Part shown: piece by piece, positions 7,379 to 15,777 of the stretch | Layout: each line of letters starts with the position of its first letter | Numbering within the stretch: the first letter of the stretch is position 1 | Origin: an uncultured Lachnospiraceae bacterium | GTDB taxonomy: Bacteria; Bacillota; Clostridia; Lachnospirales; Lachnospiraceae | Direction: 5' to 3' | Assembly (NCBI GenBank): GCA_910579935.1 | Contig: CAJTVQ010000041.1 | Span: forward strand, 1 to 36,808 | Length of the DNA: 36,808 bases | Made by a program: the position numbers and the translations under genes | Notes under the pieces: generated by a model | Database searches by the model: none | Told to the model about the DNA's origin: nothing | What the model saw: only the letters and a program-made list of their open reading frames with translations

Positions 7379-9309
7379 ATTTTTTCCTTTACCCTTTGGG
7401 AAACTTCCCCGATTTCTTCAGTGGCCGCGGCAATCTCCTGTGTAGCCGCGGCAAGACTTGTCACCTTACTGTTTACATTGTTAATCGTATCGATCAAATG
7501 GTCCGCTTTCTGAAGCAGCGTCTCAACCGCCTCCCCAATCTTTGCCTGGTTTGCCTCACTGTCCGCTGCCGTTTCCTTGGAGGAATCCGCCAGCTTCTTG
7601 ATGTTCTCTGCAATGATCGCAAATCCTCTGCCCGCGCTTCCTGCCCTTGCCGCCTCTATGCTGGCATTGAGGGACAGCAGATTCGTTTCATCTGCCACAT
7701 TCGTAATCTCTTCGTTATTATTCTGAAGGCTCTGGGTCAGCGCCTCTATCCCGCTTAACGCGTTTTTCAGTTCTTCGCTGAATTCCATCACGCTCCCCAT
7801 CAATACATTGATGCTGGTGCTCTCCTCCGCATTATTGGAATTTTCCGCTACCATCTCATGAATGGAATCATCCAGAAGCCGGAAATCTTTTGCCACGCTT
7901 TCCACCAGTTCGGCCACCTGCCGGTTCTTCTTTTCGATGATGGCATTCTTTTCCTGCATTTCGGAAGAAAGCATCTGCGCGGTTTCATTTTCTATTTCAA
8001 TCATATTCTTCATATAATGAAGACAGTTGCTTTTCGTATTGCACCCGTTATAAATAGCCCTCGCCATTTTCTTGCAGGTTTCGTAACCGCAGGCCGAACA
8101 GTCTATCTGTCTTTCCTGGTTCGACCTCTTCTCCATGCTGTTATAAATTTCTTCCAGCTCCGCATCGCTGGGCTTCCTGATCACGATTTCCTTCGAATGG
8201 TCCGTATAATTTCTGATAAAGTCGTTCAGATCCAGTTTGGCAAACTGACTGTTCAGTTTTTTCAGTCTCTGCTTAGCCGAAAGTCCTTTGGCAAACGGAT
8301 GGTTCTTTCCGTTTCGTTTGCTCTTTTCTTTAATTTCCTGAAGTACATACAGATTGTCATCCCCCGCTGCCTTCTCCGGTTCTATTGCCGTACCGTATAC
8401 ACAGCCGTTTGCACAGTTTAAAGCATCCACCATAAAAGGGAGACGCTTCCCGTTCAGCACCCTCACTCTGTAATCCTCCAGAAATTCGTACATATGTTTC
8501 TCGCCCTCTATCTGGCGGATAAATACTTCCTCCCCGCAGAACCAGTACACGTTTTCTTTTAACCCGCCCGGCATGGGATAAATGGAGCCGAGTCCGTATT
8601 CGATCTCATCGGATACATCCTCCCCTTTGATATTATGTTCGCGCACATAATCCATCAGATGGTCAAACGTGACATTATAAGAAACATAGCCATATGTATT
8701 CGGGTCTTCAATTTCACTCTTCTTCGCGATACAGGGACTGATAAATGCCAGTTTGTCCGGAAGTTTCATATATTTCTTTATATAGATCGCACCGCACATC
8801 ATGGGCGAATGGATGGGAACCAGCTTCGGGATCAGCTCCGGAACATACTTCTCAATATAACCGACCACAGCCGGACATGGCTGGGAAATTCCGCCCGTAA
8901 AATTATGCTCCGTGATATACTTGATATATCCCCATGTCGTAATATCCGCACCGAAACTCACACTGATCATATGATTGACGCCCAGTTTCTTCAAACCCCC
9001 CAGTATGGAAGCATACTCCTCCGGATAATTCGCCAGAAATGCCGGAGCCAGCAAAACGGATATCTTCTCACCTTTCCTTAAATCTGCAAAAAAACGCTCC
9101 GTATCATCCCGATAGCTTCTCGCATCATGCTTACATGCATCAAAACATGCGCCACAGCTGATACAGGCGTCCCCGTTTACCACTATTTTGTTTTTCCCAT
9201 CCTGTTCCACTGCATAATTTGCAGTCAATACCGGACACGCCGAAATACATTTATTACACCCGATACAATTCTCATTTGTGAAGACCAATGCTTCCTCTGC
9301 CATACTCAT
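7360..9309 (-). CDS. Soluble hydrogenase-like sensor fused to a chemoreceptor signalling domain
   Basis: 649 residues, with the start at 9309 because AGGAGG lies eight bases upstream; the longer frame from 9339 has no site. Domains in order: a two-cluster ferredoxin (C15/18/21/25 and C49/52/55/59); an [FeFe]-hydrogenase-type domain (about 80-310); a fourth Fe-S motif C404-C407-C412-C429; a helical linker; and a methyl-accepting hairpin with the conserved tip at about 538-580 (ETNLLSLNASIEAARAGSAG, RGFAII). The likely H-cluster ligands are present (C145, C193, C299, C303), but the proton-relay cysteine before C145 is Pro144. That suggests a sensor rather than a working hydrogenase. There is no membrane segment, so it should act in the cytoplasm, signalling through CheA/CheW or a comparable partner. 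No che genes are nearby. Confidence 0.88.
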   Translation of the reverse strand: MSMAEEALVFTNENCIGCNKCISACPVLTANYAVEQDGKNKIVVNGDACISCGACFDACKHDARSYRDDTERFFADLRKGEKISVLLAPAFLANYPEEYASILGGLKKLGVNHMISVSFGADITTWGYIKYITEHNFTGGISQPCPAVVGYIEKYVPELIPKLVPIHSPMMCGAIYIKKYMKLPDKLAFISPCIAKKSEIEDPNTYGYVSYNVTFDHLMDYVREHNIKGEDVSDEIEYGLGSIYPMPGGLKENVYWFCGEEVFIRQIEGEKHMYEFLEDYRVRVLNGKRLPFMVDALNCANGCVYGTAIEPEKAAGDDNLYVLQEIKEKSKRNGKNHPFAKGLSAKQRLKKLNSQFAKLDLNDFIRNYTDHSKEIVIRKPSDAELEEIYNSMEKRSNQERQIDCSACGYETCKKMARAIYNGCNTKSNCLHYMKNMIEIENETAQMLSSEMQEKNAIIEKKNRQVAELVESVAKDFRLLDDSIHEMVAENSNNAEESTSINVLMGSVMEFSEELKNALSGIEALTQSLQNNNEEITNVADETNLLSLNASIEAARAGSAGRGFAIIAENIKKLADSSKETAADSEANQAKIGEAVETLLQKADHLIDTINNVNSKVTSLAAATQEIAAATEEIGEVSQRVKEKMEELVQ

Positions 9310-9384
9310 CCCACTTTCCTCCTTGGCAAAATATCCCATGCCCTTATCTTTTCCCTCATCACGTACCCCTTTTTTCTATGCTAT

Positions 9385-9413
9385 ATTTTATCATACATCC
9401 TATCACTTTACAA
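9385..9413 (-). promoter_or_regulatory. Promoter of the hydrogenase-chemoreceptor gene
   Basis: On the minus strand -35 TTGTAA (9408-9413) and -10 TAAAAT (9385-9390) are 17 bp apart, about 75 bp upstream of the chosen start at 9309. Confidence 0.6.
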
Positions 9414-9439
9414 ATTTAATTTTTGCGCTTCCACGGAAA

Positions 9440-9457
9440 CTGAAAATTGATTTCCAT
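9440..9457 (+). repeat. Recurring 18-bp motif (single arm)
   Basis: CTGAAAATTGATTTCCAT recurs exactly at 29351-29368, and its first 15 bases recur inverted at 29278-29292. Here it stands alone, about 26 bp upstream of the -35 box of the hydrogenase-chemoreceptor promoter. Meaning unknown. Confidence 0.55.
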
Positions 9458-9485
9458 GCCGCTCTTCTTACCGCAGATATGATAA

Positions 9486-9512
9486 GGCGCACCACAGAAT
9501 CTGCAGTGCGCC
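9486..9512 (-). terminator. Hairpin downstream of glyA
   Basis: GGCGCAC (9486-9492) pairs with GTGCGCC (9506-9512). The T-run (CTTTTTAT) is on the plus side, while the minus side has a weaker TTATCATAT. By position it should end glyA transcription, and it may work in both directions. Confidence 0.55.
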
Positions 9513-9604
9513 CTTTTTATGCACATGGGCACTCAACGGAAAATGCCAGCCAAAACTGACGGGTACCCTGCTCGATTTATTTCAAATTCCTTTAAACTCC
9601 GTAA

Positions 9605-10843
9605 CTACACCAACGGATATCTGTCCGTCAGTTCCTGCACGATTGCGCGTGCTTCCTCTGTTTTTTCCTCACCGCCCTTAATGACCAGTGCGATCGCTTC
9701 CGCTATCCGGTCCATATCCGCCGTATTCATGCCTCTGGAAGTAACCGCCGGCGTTCCGAGCCTGATGCCGCTTGTCACAAACGGGGATTTCGGGTCATTG
9801 GGAATGGTATTCTTATTCGCCGTAATATGCGCTTCGTCCAAAAGTTTTTCCACCGCTTTTCCCGTCAGGTCAAAATTCGTCAGATCTACCAGCATCAGAT
9901 GGTTATCTGTCCCGCCGGAAACGATCTTAATCCCCCTGTCCATCAGTCCCCTGCAAAGCGCCTGCGCATTGTCAACTATGCCTTTCTGGTATACTTTAAA
10001 TTCTTCGCCGAGCGCCTCTTTAAAGCATACTGCCTTAGCCGCAATCACATGCATCAGCGGGCCGCCCTGAATACCGGGGAAAACCGCTTTGTTGAAATTA
10101 TACTTATCCGCCGCTTCCTGGTTGCAGAGGATCAGGCCGCCGCGGGGACCGCGCAGCGTCTTATGGGTAGTCGTGGTAACCACATCCGCATAAGGCATCG
10201 GACTGGGATGAAGTCCCGCTGCCACCAGCCCTGCAATGTGCGCCATGTCCACCATGAGAACGGCTCCCACTTCGTCCGCCACCTCTCTGAACTTCCTGAA
10301 ATCTATCGTCCTTGCATAAGCGGAAGCCCCGGCAATGATCATTTTCGGCTTTGCCTCCAGTGCAATTTCCCGCAGTCTGTCATAATCGATGAACCCTTCG
10401 TCGTTTACTCCGTAAGGCACGATCTTAAAATATTTTCCGGAAATATTTACCGGACTCCCGTGTGTCAGGTGTCCGCCATGGTCAAGGTTCATTCCCATAA
10501 TGGTATCACCCGGATCGCAGATGGCAAACTGTACCGCCAGATTTGCCTGCGCGCCGGAATGCGGCTGTACATTGGCATAATCGCAGCCGAACAGTTCCTT
10601 CGCCCTTTCTATCGCCAGATTCTCCACCACGTCCACACAGCCGCAGCCTCCGTAATATCTCTTGCCCGGATAGCCTTCCGCATACTTGTTGGTAAGCGGG
10701 CTGCCCATGGCTGCCATCACTGCCTTACTCACCCAGTTTTCCGACGCGATCAGCTCAATATGGCTGTTCTGCCTGTTCTGCTCGTCCACGATCGCCTGCG
10801 CAATTTCAGGGTCCACATTCTTCACTTCGTCAAATGAATACAT
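9605..10843 (-). CDS. glyA: Serine hydroxymethyltransferase
   Basis: A 412-residue PLP enzyme that interconverts serine and glycine and loads one-carbon units onto tetrahydrofolate. The PLP-lysine block is VVTTTTHKTLRGPRGG. Other family signatures include IELIASENWVSKAV near the N-terminus, YAEGYPGKRYYGGC, ANVQPHSGAQANLAV and MVDMAHIAGLVAAG. Length is normal for a bacterial enzyme. GGAGGA precedes the ATG at good spacing. It stands alone, transcribed away from the lipid kinase gene, with a hairpin at 9486-9512 after it. No glycine riboswitch or other leader structure is visible in the short upstream region. Confidence 0.97.
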   Translation of the reverse strand: MYSFDEVKNVDPEIAQAIVDEQNRQNSHIELIASENWVSKAVMAAMGSPLTNKYAEGYPGKRYYGGCGCVDVVENLAIERAKELFGCDYANVQPHSGAQANLAVQFAICDPGDTIMGMNLDHGGHLTHGSPVNISGKYFKIVPYGVNDEGFIDYDRLREIALEAKPKMIIAGASAYARTIDFRKFREVADEVGAVLMVDMAHIAGLVAAGLHPSPMPYADVVTTTTHKTLRGPRGGLILCNQEAADKYNFNKAVFPGIQGGPLMHVIAAKAVCFKEALGEEFKVYQKGIVDNAQALCRGLMDRGIKIVSGGTDNHLMLVDLTNFDLTGKAVEKLLDEAHITANKNTIPNDPKSPFVTSGIRLGTPAVTSRGMNTADMDRIAEAIALVIKGGEEKTEEARAIVQELTDRYPLV

Positions 10844-10995
10844 ATACCGATTCCTCCGTCTTCTTCACACTTGCAAATTAAATCCGCAAAATATATGTTG
10901 AAGTATATCATAAAATAAATTGAATGAAAACCATAAAAAAGAATAAGTATTACATATATTAAAAAATTATTAAGAAAAATATAGGAAAAGAATCC

Positions 10996-11024
10996 TTTAC
11001 TTCATAAAGGAATACTGCTACAAT
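10996..11024 (+). promoter_or_regulatory. Promoter of the lipid kinase-PAP2 pair
   Basis: -35 TTTACT (10996-11001) and -10 TACAAT (11019-11024) are 17 bp apart in an AT-rich divergent region, 55 bp before the start of the downstream gene. Confidence 0.65.
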
Positions 11025-11078
11025 GGGGAATGATTTAAAACAGTCTCAAATTGACCCTTTTTACCAAAGAGGTGTGCC

Positions 11079-12056
11079 ATGTATTATATTATCGTAAATC
11101 CCGCCTCCAAGTCGGGACGCGGAAGGAAAATATGGACCGGTCTGGAACCTGTATTCCTGCAAAACGATATTGCTTATAAGGTGATTTTTTCAAAAGGAAC
11201 GGGACATGTAACGCGTATCGTGGCGAAGCTGACCGCTCCGGACAGACTGCCCGCAGACGCCTCTCCCATTAAGCTGATCATTTTAGGCGGTGACGGCACC
11301 ATGAATGAAGCCCTTCAGGGGATTTCCGATTTCAGCAGAATCCGGCTGGGTTATATTCCCACCGGTTCCAGCAATGACCTGGCAAGGGATTTAGGACTGC
11401 CAAAGAATCCGGCGCTCATCCTGCAGACCATCTTAAAAGGAAAGACCGTGCGTACGATGGATATCGGCACGCTTTCTTACGGGAGCGCCGCATGCCAGAC
11501 AGATGTATCCTCCGCAGACGAGGCGCCTGCCGTAAGACATTTTGCAGTCAGCTGCGGCATCGGTTTCGACGCCGCCGTATGCCAGGAAGCGCTTGCTTCC
11601 CGCTTTAAAAATACATTGAACCGGCTCGGGCTCGGAAAGCTTACTTATCTGTCCATTGCCCTGAAACAGCTGATCGCCGCCAGGTCCGTCTCCTGCGATA
11701 TTTATCTGGATCAGGCAGAGGAACCGATTCACCTGAACCGATTTCTTTTTACTGCGTTCATGATACACAAATATGAAGGTGGAGGGTTCCAGTTCTGCCC
11801 GATGGCGGATGCCTCCGACGGGCTGCTGGATCTCTGTGCGGTAGGACGGATTCCCAAACCCATTATCCTGTTGGCGCTGCCTACGGCATTCTGGGGAAAA
11901 CATTATATATTTCCGTCCATTCAGCACTATGCCGCATCACAGGTCACGCTGCGGACTTCCGCTCCCCTGTGGGTCCATACGGACGGGGAAGTTTCCCGTA
12001 AATCGGACTGCATTACCGTTACCTGTACCAGGCAGCAGCTCCGGCTCATGATGTAA
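11079..12056 (+). CDS. Diacylglycerol kinase-family lipid kinase (YegS/DgkB-like)
   Basis: 325 residues with the DAGK catalytic fold. The N-terminal IVNPASKSGRGRKIW loop and the nucleotide-binding GGDGTMNEALQGI motif are plain, followed by LGYIPTGSSNDLARDLGLP. The C-terminal half has the usual beta-sandwich with a DGLLDLCAVGRI block and HTDGE. Such enzymes phosphorylate diacylglycerol or a related lipid at the inner face of the membrane. The PAP2 phosphatase gene follows 46 bp downstream, so one product may add and the other remove a lipid phosphate. The start ATG follows AGAGGTG. Exact substrate specificity cannot be read from the sequence. Confidence 0.9.
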   Translation: MYYIIVNPASKSGRGRKIWTGLEPVFLQNDIAYKVIFSKGTGHVTRIVAKLTAPDRLPADASPIKLIILGGDGTMNEALQGISDFSRIRLGYIPTGSSNDLARDLGLPKNPALILQTILKGKTVRTMDIGTLSYGSAACQTDVSSADEAPAVRHFAVSCGIGFDAAVCQEALASRFKNTLNRLGLGKLTYLSIALKQLIAARSVSCDIYLDQAEEPIHLNRFLFTAFMIHKYEGGGFQFCPMADASDGLLDLCAVGRIPKPIILLALPTAFWGKHYIFPSIQHYAASQVTLRTSAPLWVHTDGEVSRKSDCITVTCTRQQLRLMM

Positions 12057-12102
12057 AAATGACGGATTTTATTTCGAATTTAAGAAAGGTATGATAATTC
12101 TC

Positions 12103-12807
12103 ATGAAAGCAACCCGTAAAACATTACAGTTCCATATGTTATATGAAAAATATAAACATGCCGTCCCGCTTTTGGTTTACGGCATCATCTATATGATTTG
12201 GTTCCTATGGCTGGAAAAGAACATCACAAGCCATTATACCGTGATCCATGTGACTTTGGATGATCATATCCCTTTCTGCGAATGGTTCGTGATCCCATAT
12301 TTCCTTTGGTTTGCCTATGTCTCCCTTGCGGTGCTGTGGCTCTTCTTCAGGGATAAGGACGACTATTACCGGGCCTGTGTCTTCCTCTTTACGGGGATGA
12401 CGGTTTTCCTCGTAATATCCACACTGTTTCCGAACGGACACCATCTGCGCCCGTCCGTCATGCCGAGGAATAACATATTCACGATGCTTGTGTCCTACTT
12501 ATACAGCACGGATACGCCTACCAATCTGTGGCCCAGCATCCACGTATACAATTCGCTTGGAACACATTTTGCCATCGTCCGCAACCGGCGGCTCTCAAAA
12601 ATCCGGTGGTTGAAAACAGGTTCCCTTATTTTATGCGTTTCCATCATCCTGTCCACCATGTTCATTAAACAGCATTCCGTATTCGATGTGGTAACTGCTT
12701 TCATCATGGCTGCCGCTATGTACGGCATCACTTACAAATATGATATTGTGACGGCATACCGGACGCGTATGCGCGCACGTAAAAAAGCGACACCGCAGGT
12801 TAACTGA
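12103..12807 (+). CDS. PAP2-family membrane phosphatase
   Basis: About 234 residues with several membrane segments (around LLVYGIIYMIWFLWL, VIPYFLWFAYVSLAVLWLFF, ACVFLFTGMTVFLVIS and two near the C-terminus). Phosphatase motifs of the PAP2/acid phosphatase superfamily can be seen: HHLRPS, WPSIHVYNS (the PSxH motif) and KQHSVFDVV, where His and Asp stand as in the third motif. It probably hydrolyses a lipid phosphate or pyrophosphate. The start is uncertain: the in-frame ATG at 12091 sits one base after AAGAAAGG, too close, so the ATG at 12103 is preferred although its spacing is long. It is co-transcribed with the lipid kinase and followed by a strong terminator. Confidence 0.85.
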   Translation: MKATRKTLQFHMLYEKYKHAVPLLVYGIIYMIWFLWLEKNITSHYTVIHVTLDDHIPFCEWFVIPYFLWFAYVSLAVLWLFFRDKDDYYRACVFLFTGMTVFLVISTLFPNGHHLRPSVMPRNNIFTMLVSYLYSTDTPTNLWPSIHVYNSLGTHFAIVRNRRLSKIRWLKTGSLILCVSIILSTMFIKQHSVFDVVTAFIMAAAMYGITYKYDIVTAYRTRMRARKKATPQVN

Positions 12808-12850
12808 AACACTTCCCCGGATCCGGATACCCGGTCCGGGGAAGTGTTTT
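12808..12850 (+). terminator. Strong terminator after the PAP2 gene
   Basis: AACACTTCCCCGGA (12808-12821) pairs perfectly with TCCGGGGAAGTGTT (12835-12848), ending in TTTT. It lies between convergent genes and probably also stops the opposing glycosyltransferase transcript. Confidence 0.9.
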
Positions 12851-12892
12851 CCCGTTAGTCCGCGGTGTTTTTTGCATTTCGCTTACAAATTT

Positions 12893-13918
12893 TTAATTGA
12901 ATTTAAAGAAACGACGGCAGATCTTATAGCCTTCCACCGAAATCTTACGTCCTCCTTTTCCGGGAAGGTTCATGGAATTGCCGAGGATTCCGTACCGGAG
13001 CCTGCCGTACAGCAGCCGGTCTTTCTGTTTGATGTAATTCCAAAGTTCCTTCTTTTTCTCCAGATGTTCCACTGTCCCTCCGCGGATCAGCAGAATCGAG
13101 GAAACGGTCGTGATGATTTCCAGATAATTGATCATATAATTCCGCATCTTCCGGTTATTTTTCAATTTATCCTTATTTTCCGCCATATAATCGACCATTC
13201 TCTTATTGACCCCGATCTGCTGGTCGATCCTCGCTATCATGATCGTTTCATTCACCGACTGCCCTTCCCGCCCGATATAATAACGGTAGAAATTCACATC
13301 CATATAATACATGTTTTTCACAAAAGGAAGGGGTTCAAATACAAACAGGTTGTCAACATAAAACATATGTTCCGGCAGCTTCAGTCCGCAGTCCCTTAAA
13401 AGCTTCGTCCGGAAAATCACGGAATGCATCAGTATATACTGCCCTTTATGGAAATGCCGCACTTTATCCCATGTAAAAATCTCATTCTCGGGAAGCGCAT
13501 GGCGGTACCGCATGACTTTATTCTTTTTCTCCCCCTCTTTTTCATAGACAAAATTGCTGACCAGCATATCCAGCGCTTTTTCTCCGCCCGCCAGCTCCCG
13601 CAGGACGGTAAGTATCTGCCTGTAATCGGCCTCTTTTACCCAGTCGTCGCTGTCCACCACTTTGAAGAACAGTCCTGACGCATGTTCCAGTCCCGCATTG
13701 ACCGCGGAACCATGCCCTCCGTTTTCCTTATGGATCACCCTCACAATGGACGGATACTTTTCTGCATATCCGTCCGCAATCGAAGCCGTATCGTCCGTGG
13801 AACCGTCGTCCACTATGATGATCTCCGCATCCTCGCCGCCGGCCAGCAGTGAATCCACGCATTTTGCCATATATCCCTGCGAATTATAACATGGTACCGT
13901 AAATGTCAGTAACTTCAT
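12893..13918 (-). CDS. Glycosyltransferase family 2
   Basis: A 341-residue GT-A fold enzyme. The N-terminus FTVPCYNSQGYMAKCVDSLL is the normal GT2 opening. The nucleotide-sugar site reads IIIVDDGSTDDT, and the metal-binding DxD-type motif is VVDSDDWV at about residue 90. The C-terminal half is helical and basic, without clear membrane segments, so it should work in the cytoplasm on a lipid-linked or surface polymer. It starts 41 bp after the SfsA-MutY gene on the same strand. GGGAG lies 13 bases before the ATG, which is rather far, so translation may depend on the upstream gene. No other polysaccharide genes are near; donor and acceptor are unknown. Confidence 0.88.
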   Translation of the reverse strand: MKLLTFTVPCYNSQGYMAKCVDSLLAGGEDAEIIIVDDGSTDDTASIADGYAEKYPSIVRVIHKENGGHGSAVNAGLEHASGLFFKVVDSDDWVKEADYRQILTVLRELAGGEKALDMLVSNFVYEKEGEKKNKVMRYRHALPENEIFTWDKVRHFHKGQYILMHSVIFRTKLLRDCGLKLPEHMFYVDNLFVFEPLPFVKNMYYMDVNFYRYYIGREGQSVNETIMIARIDQQIGVNKRMVDYMAENKDKLKNNRKMRNYMINYLEIITTVSSILLIRGGTVEHLEKKKELWNYIKQKDRLLYGRLRYGILGNSMNLPGKGGRKISVEGYKICRRFFKFN

Positions 13919-13959
13919 TTTAATAAATATGCTCCCTTCCCAGCCTTAAATCTGAACTC

Positions 13960-15741
13960 TTATATTCCAAGCCGGATATCCAGATATTCCGCGTAGGCAG
14001 CATATGCCGACGGAATCGGATATTTTTCCCGTGCCTCTTCCCTGTCCGCAAAGATCCATTCTTCCGCAGGCCCGCAGTTCTCCGCCCGCTCCAATTCGTC
14101 CACCCGCACCGCATACCCCTTCATATGCCACTCCTTATGGGAAAAAATATGTTTTGCCTCTCCTATGGGACGGATCCGGATGACCTTCAGCCCGATTTCC
14201 TTTAAATATTCCAGCACCTCCTGCTCCGTGCGGAACCCTTCCATCATCGGAAAACCGTACATACCTGCCAGCAGTCCCTTCTTTGGACGTTTATACAATG
14301 CCGCCTTCTCCTCATCCCTTACGATCAATACGGTTTTTTCTTCAATGGTTCTCGCTTTCCTGGATTTCTTTTTCGGAAATTCCTGCCACCGTCCCGACAG
14401 GTGCGCCTGGCAGAACGTTTCCCACGGACATTCCGTACATTTCGGCTCGCCGCCCGGCAGGCAGACCGTTGCGCCCAGCTCCATCAGCGCCTGATTAAAA
14501 TCCCCCGCCCTGTCCGGCGGTATAACGGCCGACAATTCCGTCTCTACCCGTTTCTTCGTTTTCTGCGCCAGTATATCCGCCTCGTCCATGCGCAGTCTCG
14601 CCAGCACGCGCAGCACATTGCCGTCCACCGCCGGAACCGCCTTCCCATATGCAATGGAAGCTATGGCTCCCGCCGTATAGCTTCCGATTCCGGGCAGTCC
14701 GGTTAACTGCTCGTATTCCGAAGGCATCCTTCCCCCGTATGTTTCCATAATGATCTGCGCAGCCTTCTGCAGGTTGCGGACCCGGTTATAATAACCCAGT
14801 CCCTCCCAAAGTTTTACCAGCTTCTCTTCGTCCAGCCCTGCCAGCGTCCCGATATCCGGCACATTCCGGATAAACCGGTCAAAATAAGGCTTTACGGCCT
14901 CTACTCTCGTCTGCTGGAGCATGATCTCCGACAGCCACACATAGTAAGGTTCCGGGTTCTCCCGCCAAGGAAGAATCCTCCTTCCCCTGTCATACCATGC
15001 AAGCAGCGGCGCGGCGATCCGTTCCGTAAGGGACTCTGCCTGCTGCCCTTTCACCGCTTCCGCCAGCCTCACCTCCACCGGTCTGCATATTTCCATCCTG
15101 TCCGGCATGACATGGCAGTCATAGGCCAGAATCTTCACCCCTGCCTGTTCAGCCCGCTCCAAAGCTTCCGCAAAAGCCGGCTGCGTCTCCCTGTTGGGAG
15201 AAAAGAAATCAATCCCCTCCATCTGGATAACGAAGACGATATACGCCCCATACCCTTCCTGTTTCGCCTGGATCAGTTCCTCCACATGCTTCACGGCCCG
15301 CTCCGACGGGGCGTCCGGAAAGTAAGCGGCATTTTCCTTTTCCAGCGTCACGCCTTTTACCTCTAAGAAAATTTTCTCTTCTTCGGTTTCCACATAAAAA
15401 TCAAAACGCGAGTTTTTATATGTTTTCTCCGCTGTCACACGCTTCAGCGACGGAAACAATTCTTTGGTAAGCAGCCATTCCCCTACCGCTTTATTCGGGG
15501 CATTGGAATCCATATTGATCATACGGTCCGCTTTTCTTACCGCTACCAGATCGTATGCCGTGGAACGCTCTTTCTTGTCACTTTTTTCCAAATAGACCTC
15601 CGCATGGTCCGTTAGCAGCTCCCGACACCTTCCGGTATTCTTTACATGCACCTTTTCCGTTTTTCCGCAGATATCAACGTATGCGGTAAATCGGTTCGGT
15701 CTGTTTATAAACCTGCCCTCTGTAATCTGATCGTACTTCAT
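13960..15741 (-). CDS. SfsA nuclease-like domain fused to A/G-specific adenine glycosylase MutY
   Basis: 593 residues in one continuous frame. Residues 1 to about 228 form a complete SfsA protein with a PD-(D/E)xK-like core (SRFDFYVE at 111-118 and IFLEVKG at 124-130). Residues about 235-593 form a complete MutY: catalytic Glu272 in SEIMLQQT, a helix-hairpin-helix at LPGIGSYTAG, Asp373 in VDGNV, an iron-sulfur site C427-x7-C-x2-C-x5-C444, and a NUDIX-like 8-oxoguanine-recognition domain from about 460. MutY removes adenine paired with 8-oxoguanine. SfsA was first named for sugar fermentation and has since been linked to nuclease activity. Both halves keep their key residues, so this looks like a real bifunctional protein. 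It is followed by the GT2 gene and preceded by DUF1653, all minus strand. Confidence 0.9.
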   Translation of the reverse strand: MKYDQITEGRFINRPNRFTAYVDICGKTEKVHVKNTGRCRELLTDHAEVYLEKSDKKERSTAYDLVAVRKADRMINMDSNAPNKAVGEWLLTKELFPSLKRVTAEKTYKNSRFDFYVETEEEKIFLEVKGVTLEKENAAYFPDAPSERAVKHVEELIQAKQEGYGAYIVFVIQMEGIDFFSPNRETQPAFAEALERAEQAGVKILAYDCHVMPDRMEICRPVEVRLAEAVKGQQAESLTERIAAPLLAWYDRGRRILPWRENPEPYYVWLSEIMLQQTRVEAVKPYFDRFIRNVPDIGTLAGLDEEKLVKLWEGLGYYNRVRNLQKAAQIIMETYGGRMPSEYEQLTGLPGIGSYTAGAIASIAYGKAVPAVDGNVLRVLARLRMDEADILAQKTKKRVETELSAVIPPDRAGDFNQALMELGATVCLPGGEPKCTECPWETFCQAHLSGRWQEFPKKKSRKARTIEEKTVLIVRDEEKAALYKRPKKGLLAGMYGFPMMEGFRTEQEVLEYLKEIGLKVIRIRPIGEAKHIFSHKEWHMKGYAVRVDELERAENCGPAEEWIFADREEAREKYPIPSAYAAYAEYLDIRLGI

Positions 15742-15777
15742 GCCGTTTTTGTGTTTTCTCTCCTTTTTCCAAACTCC

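Noticed and set aside
9605..9700. Possible glycine or folate-linked riboswitch for glyA
   Set aside because: glyA is on the minus strand, and its true leader (10844-10920) is short, AT-rich and without conserved riboswitch elements.
9827..10837. Long plus-strand open frame opposite glyA
   Set aside because: It is the antisense shadow of a clearly conserved gene; the translation has no recognisable motifs and is rich in His/Arg, as shadow frames are.
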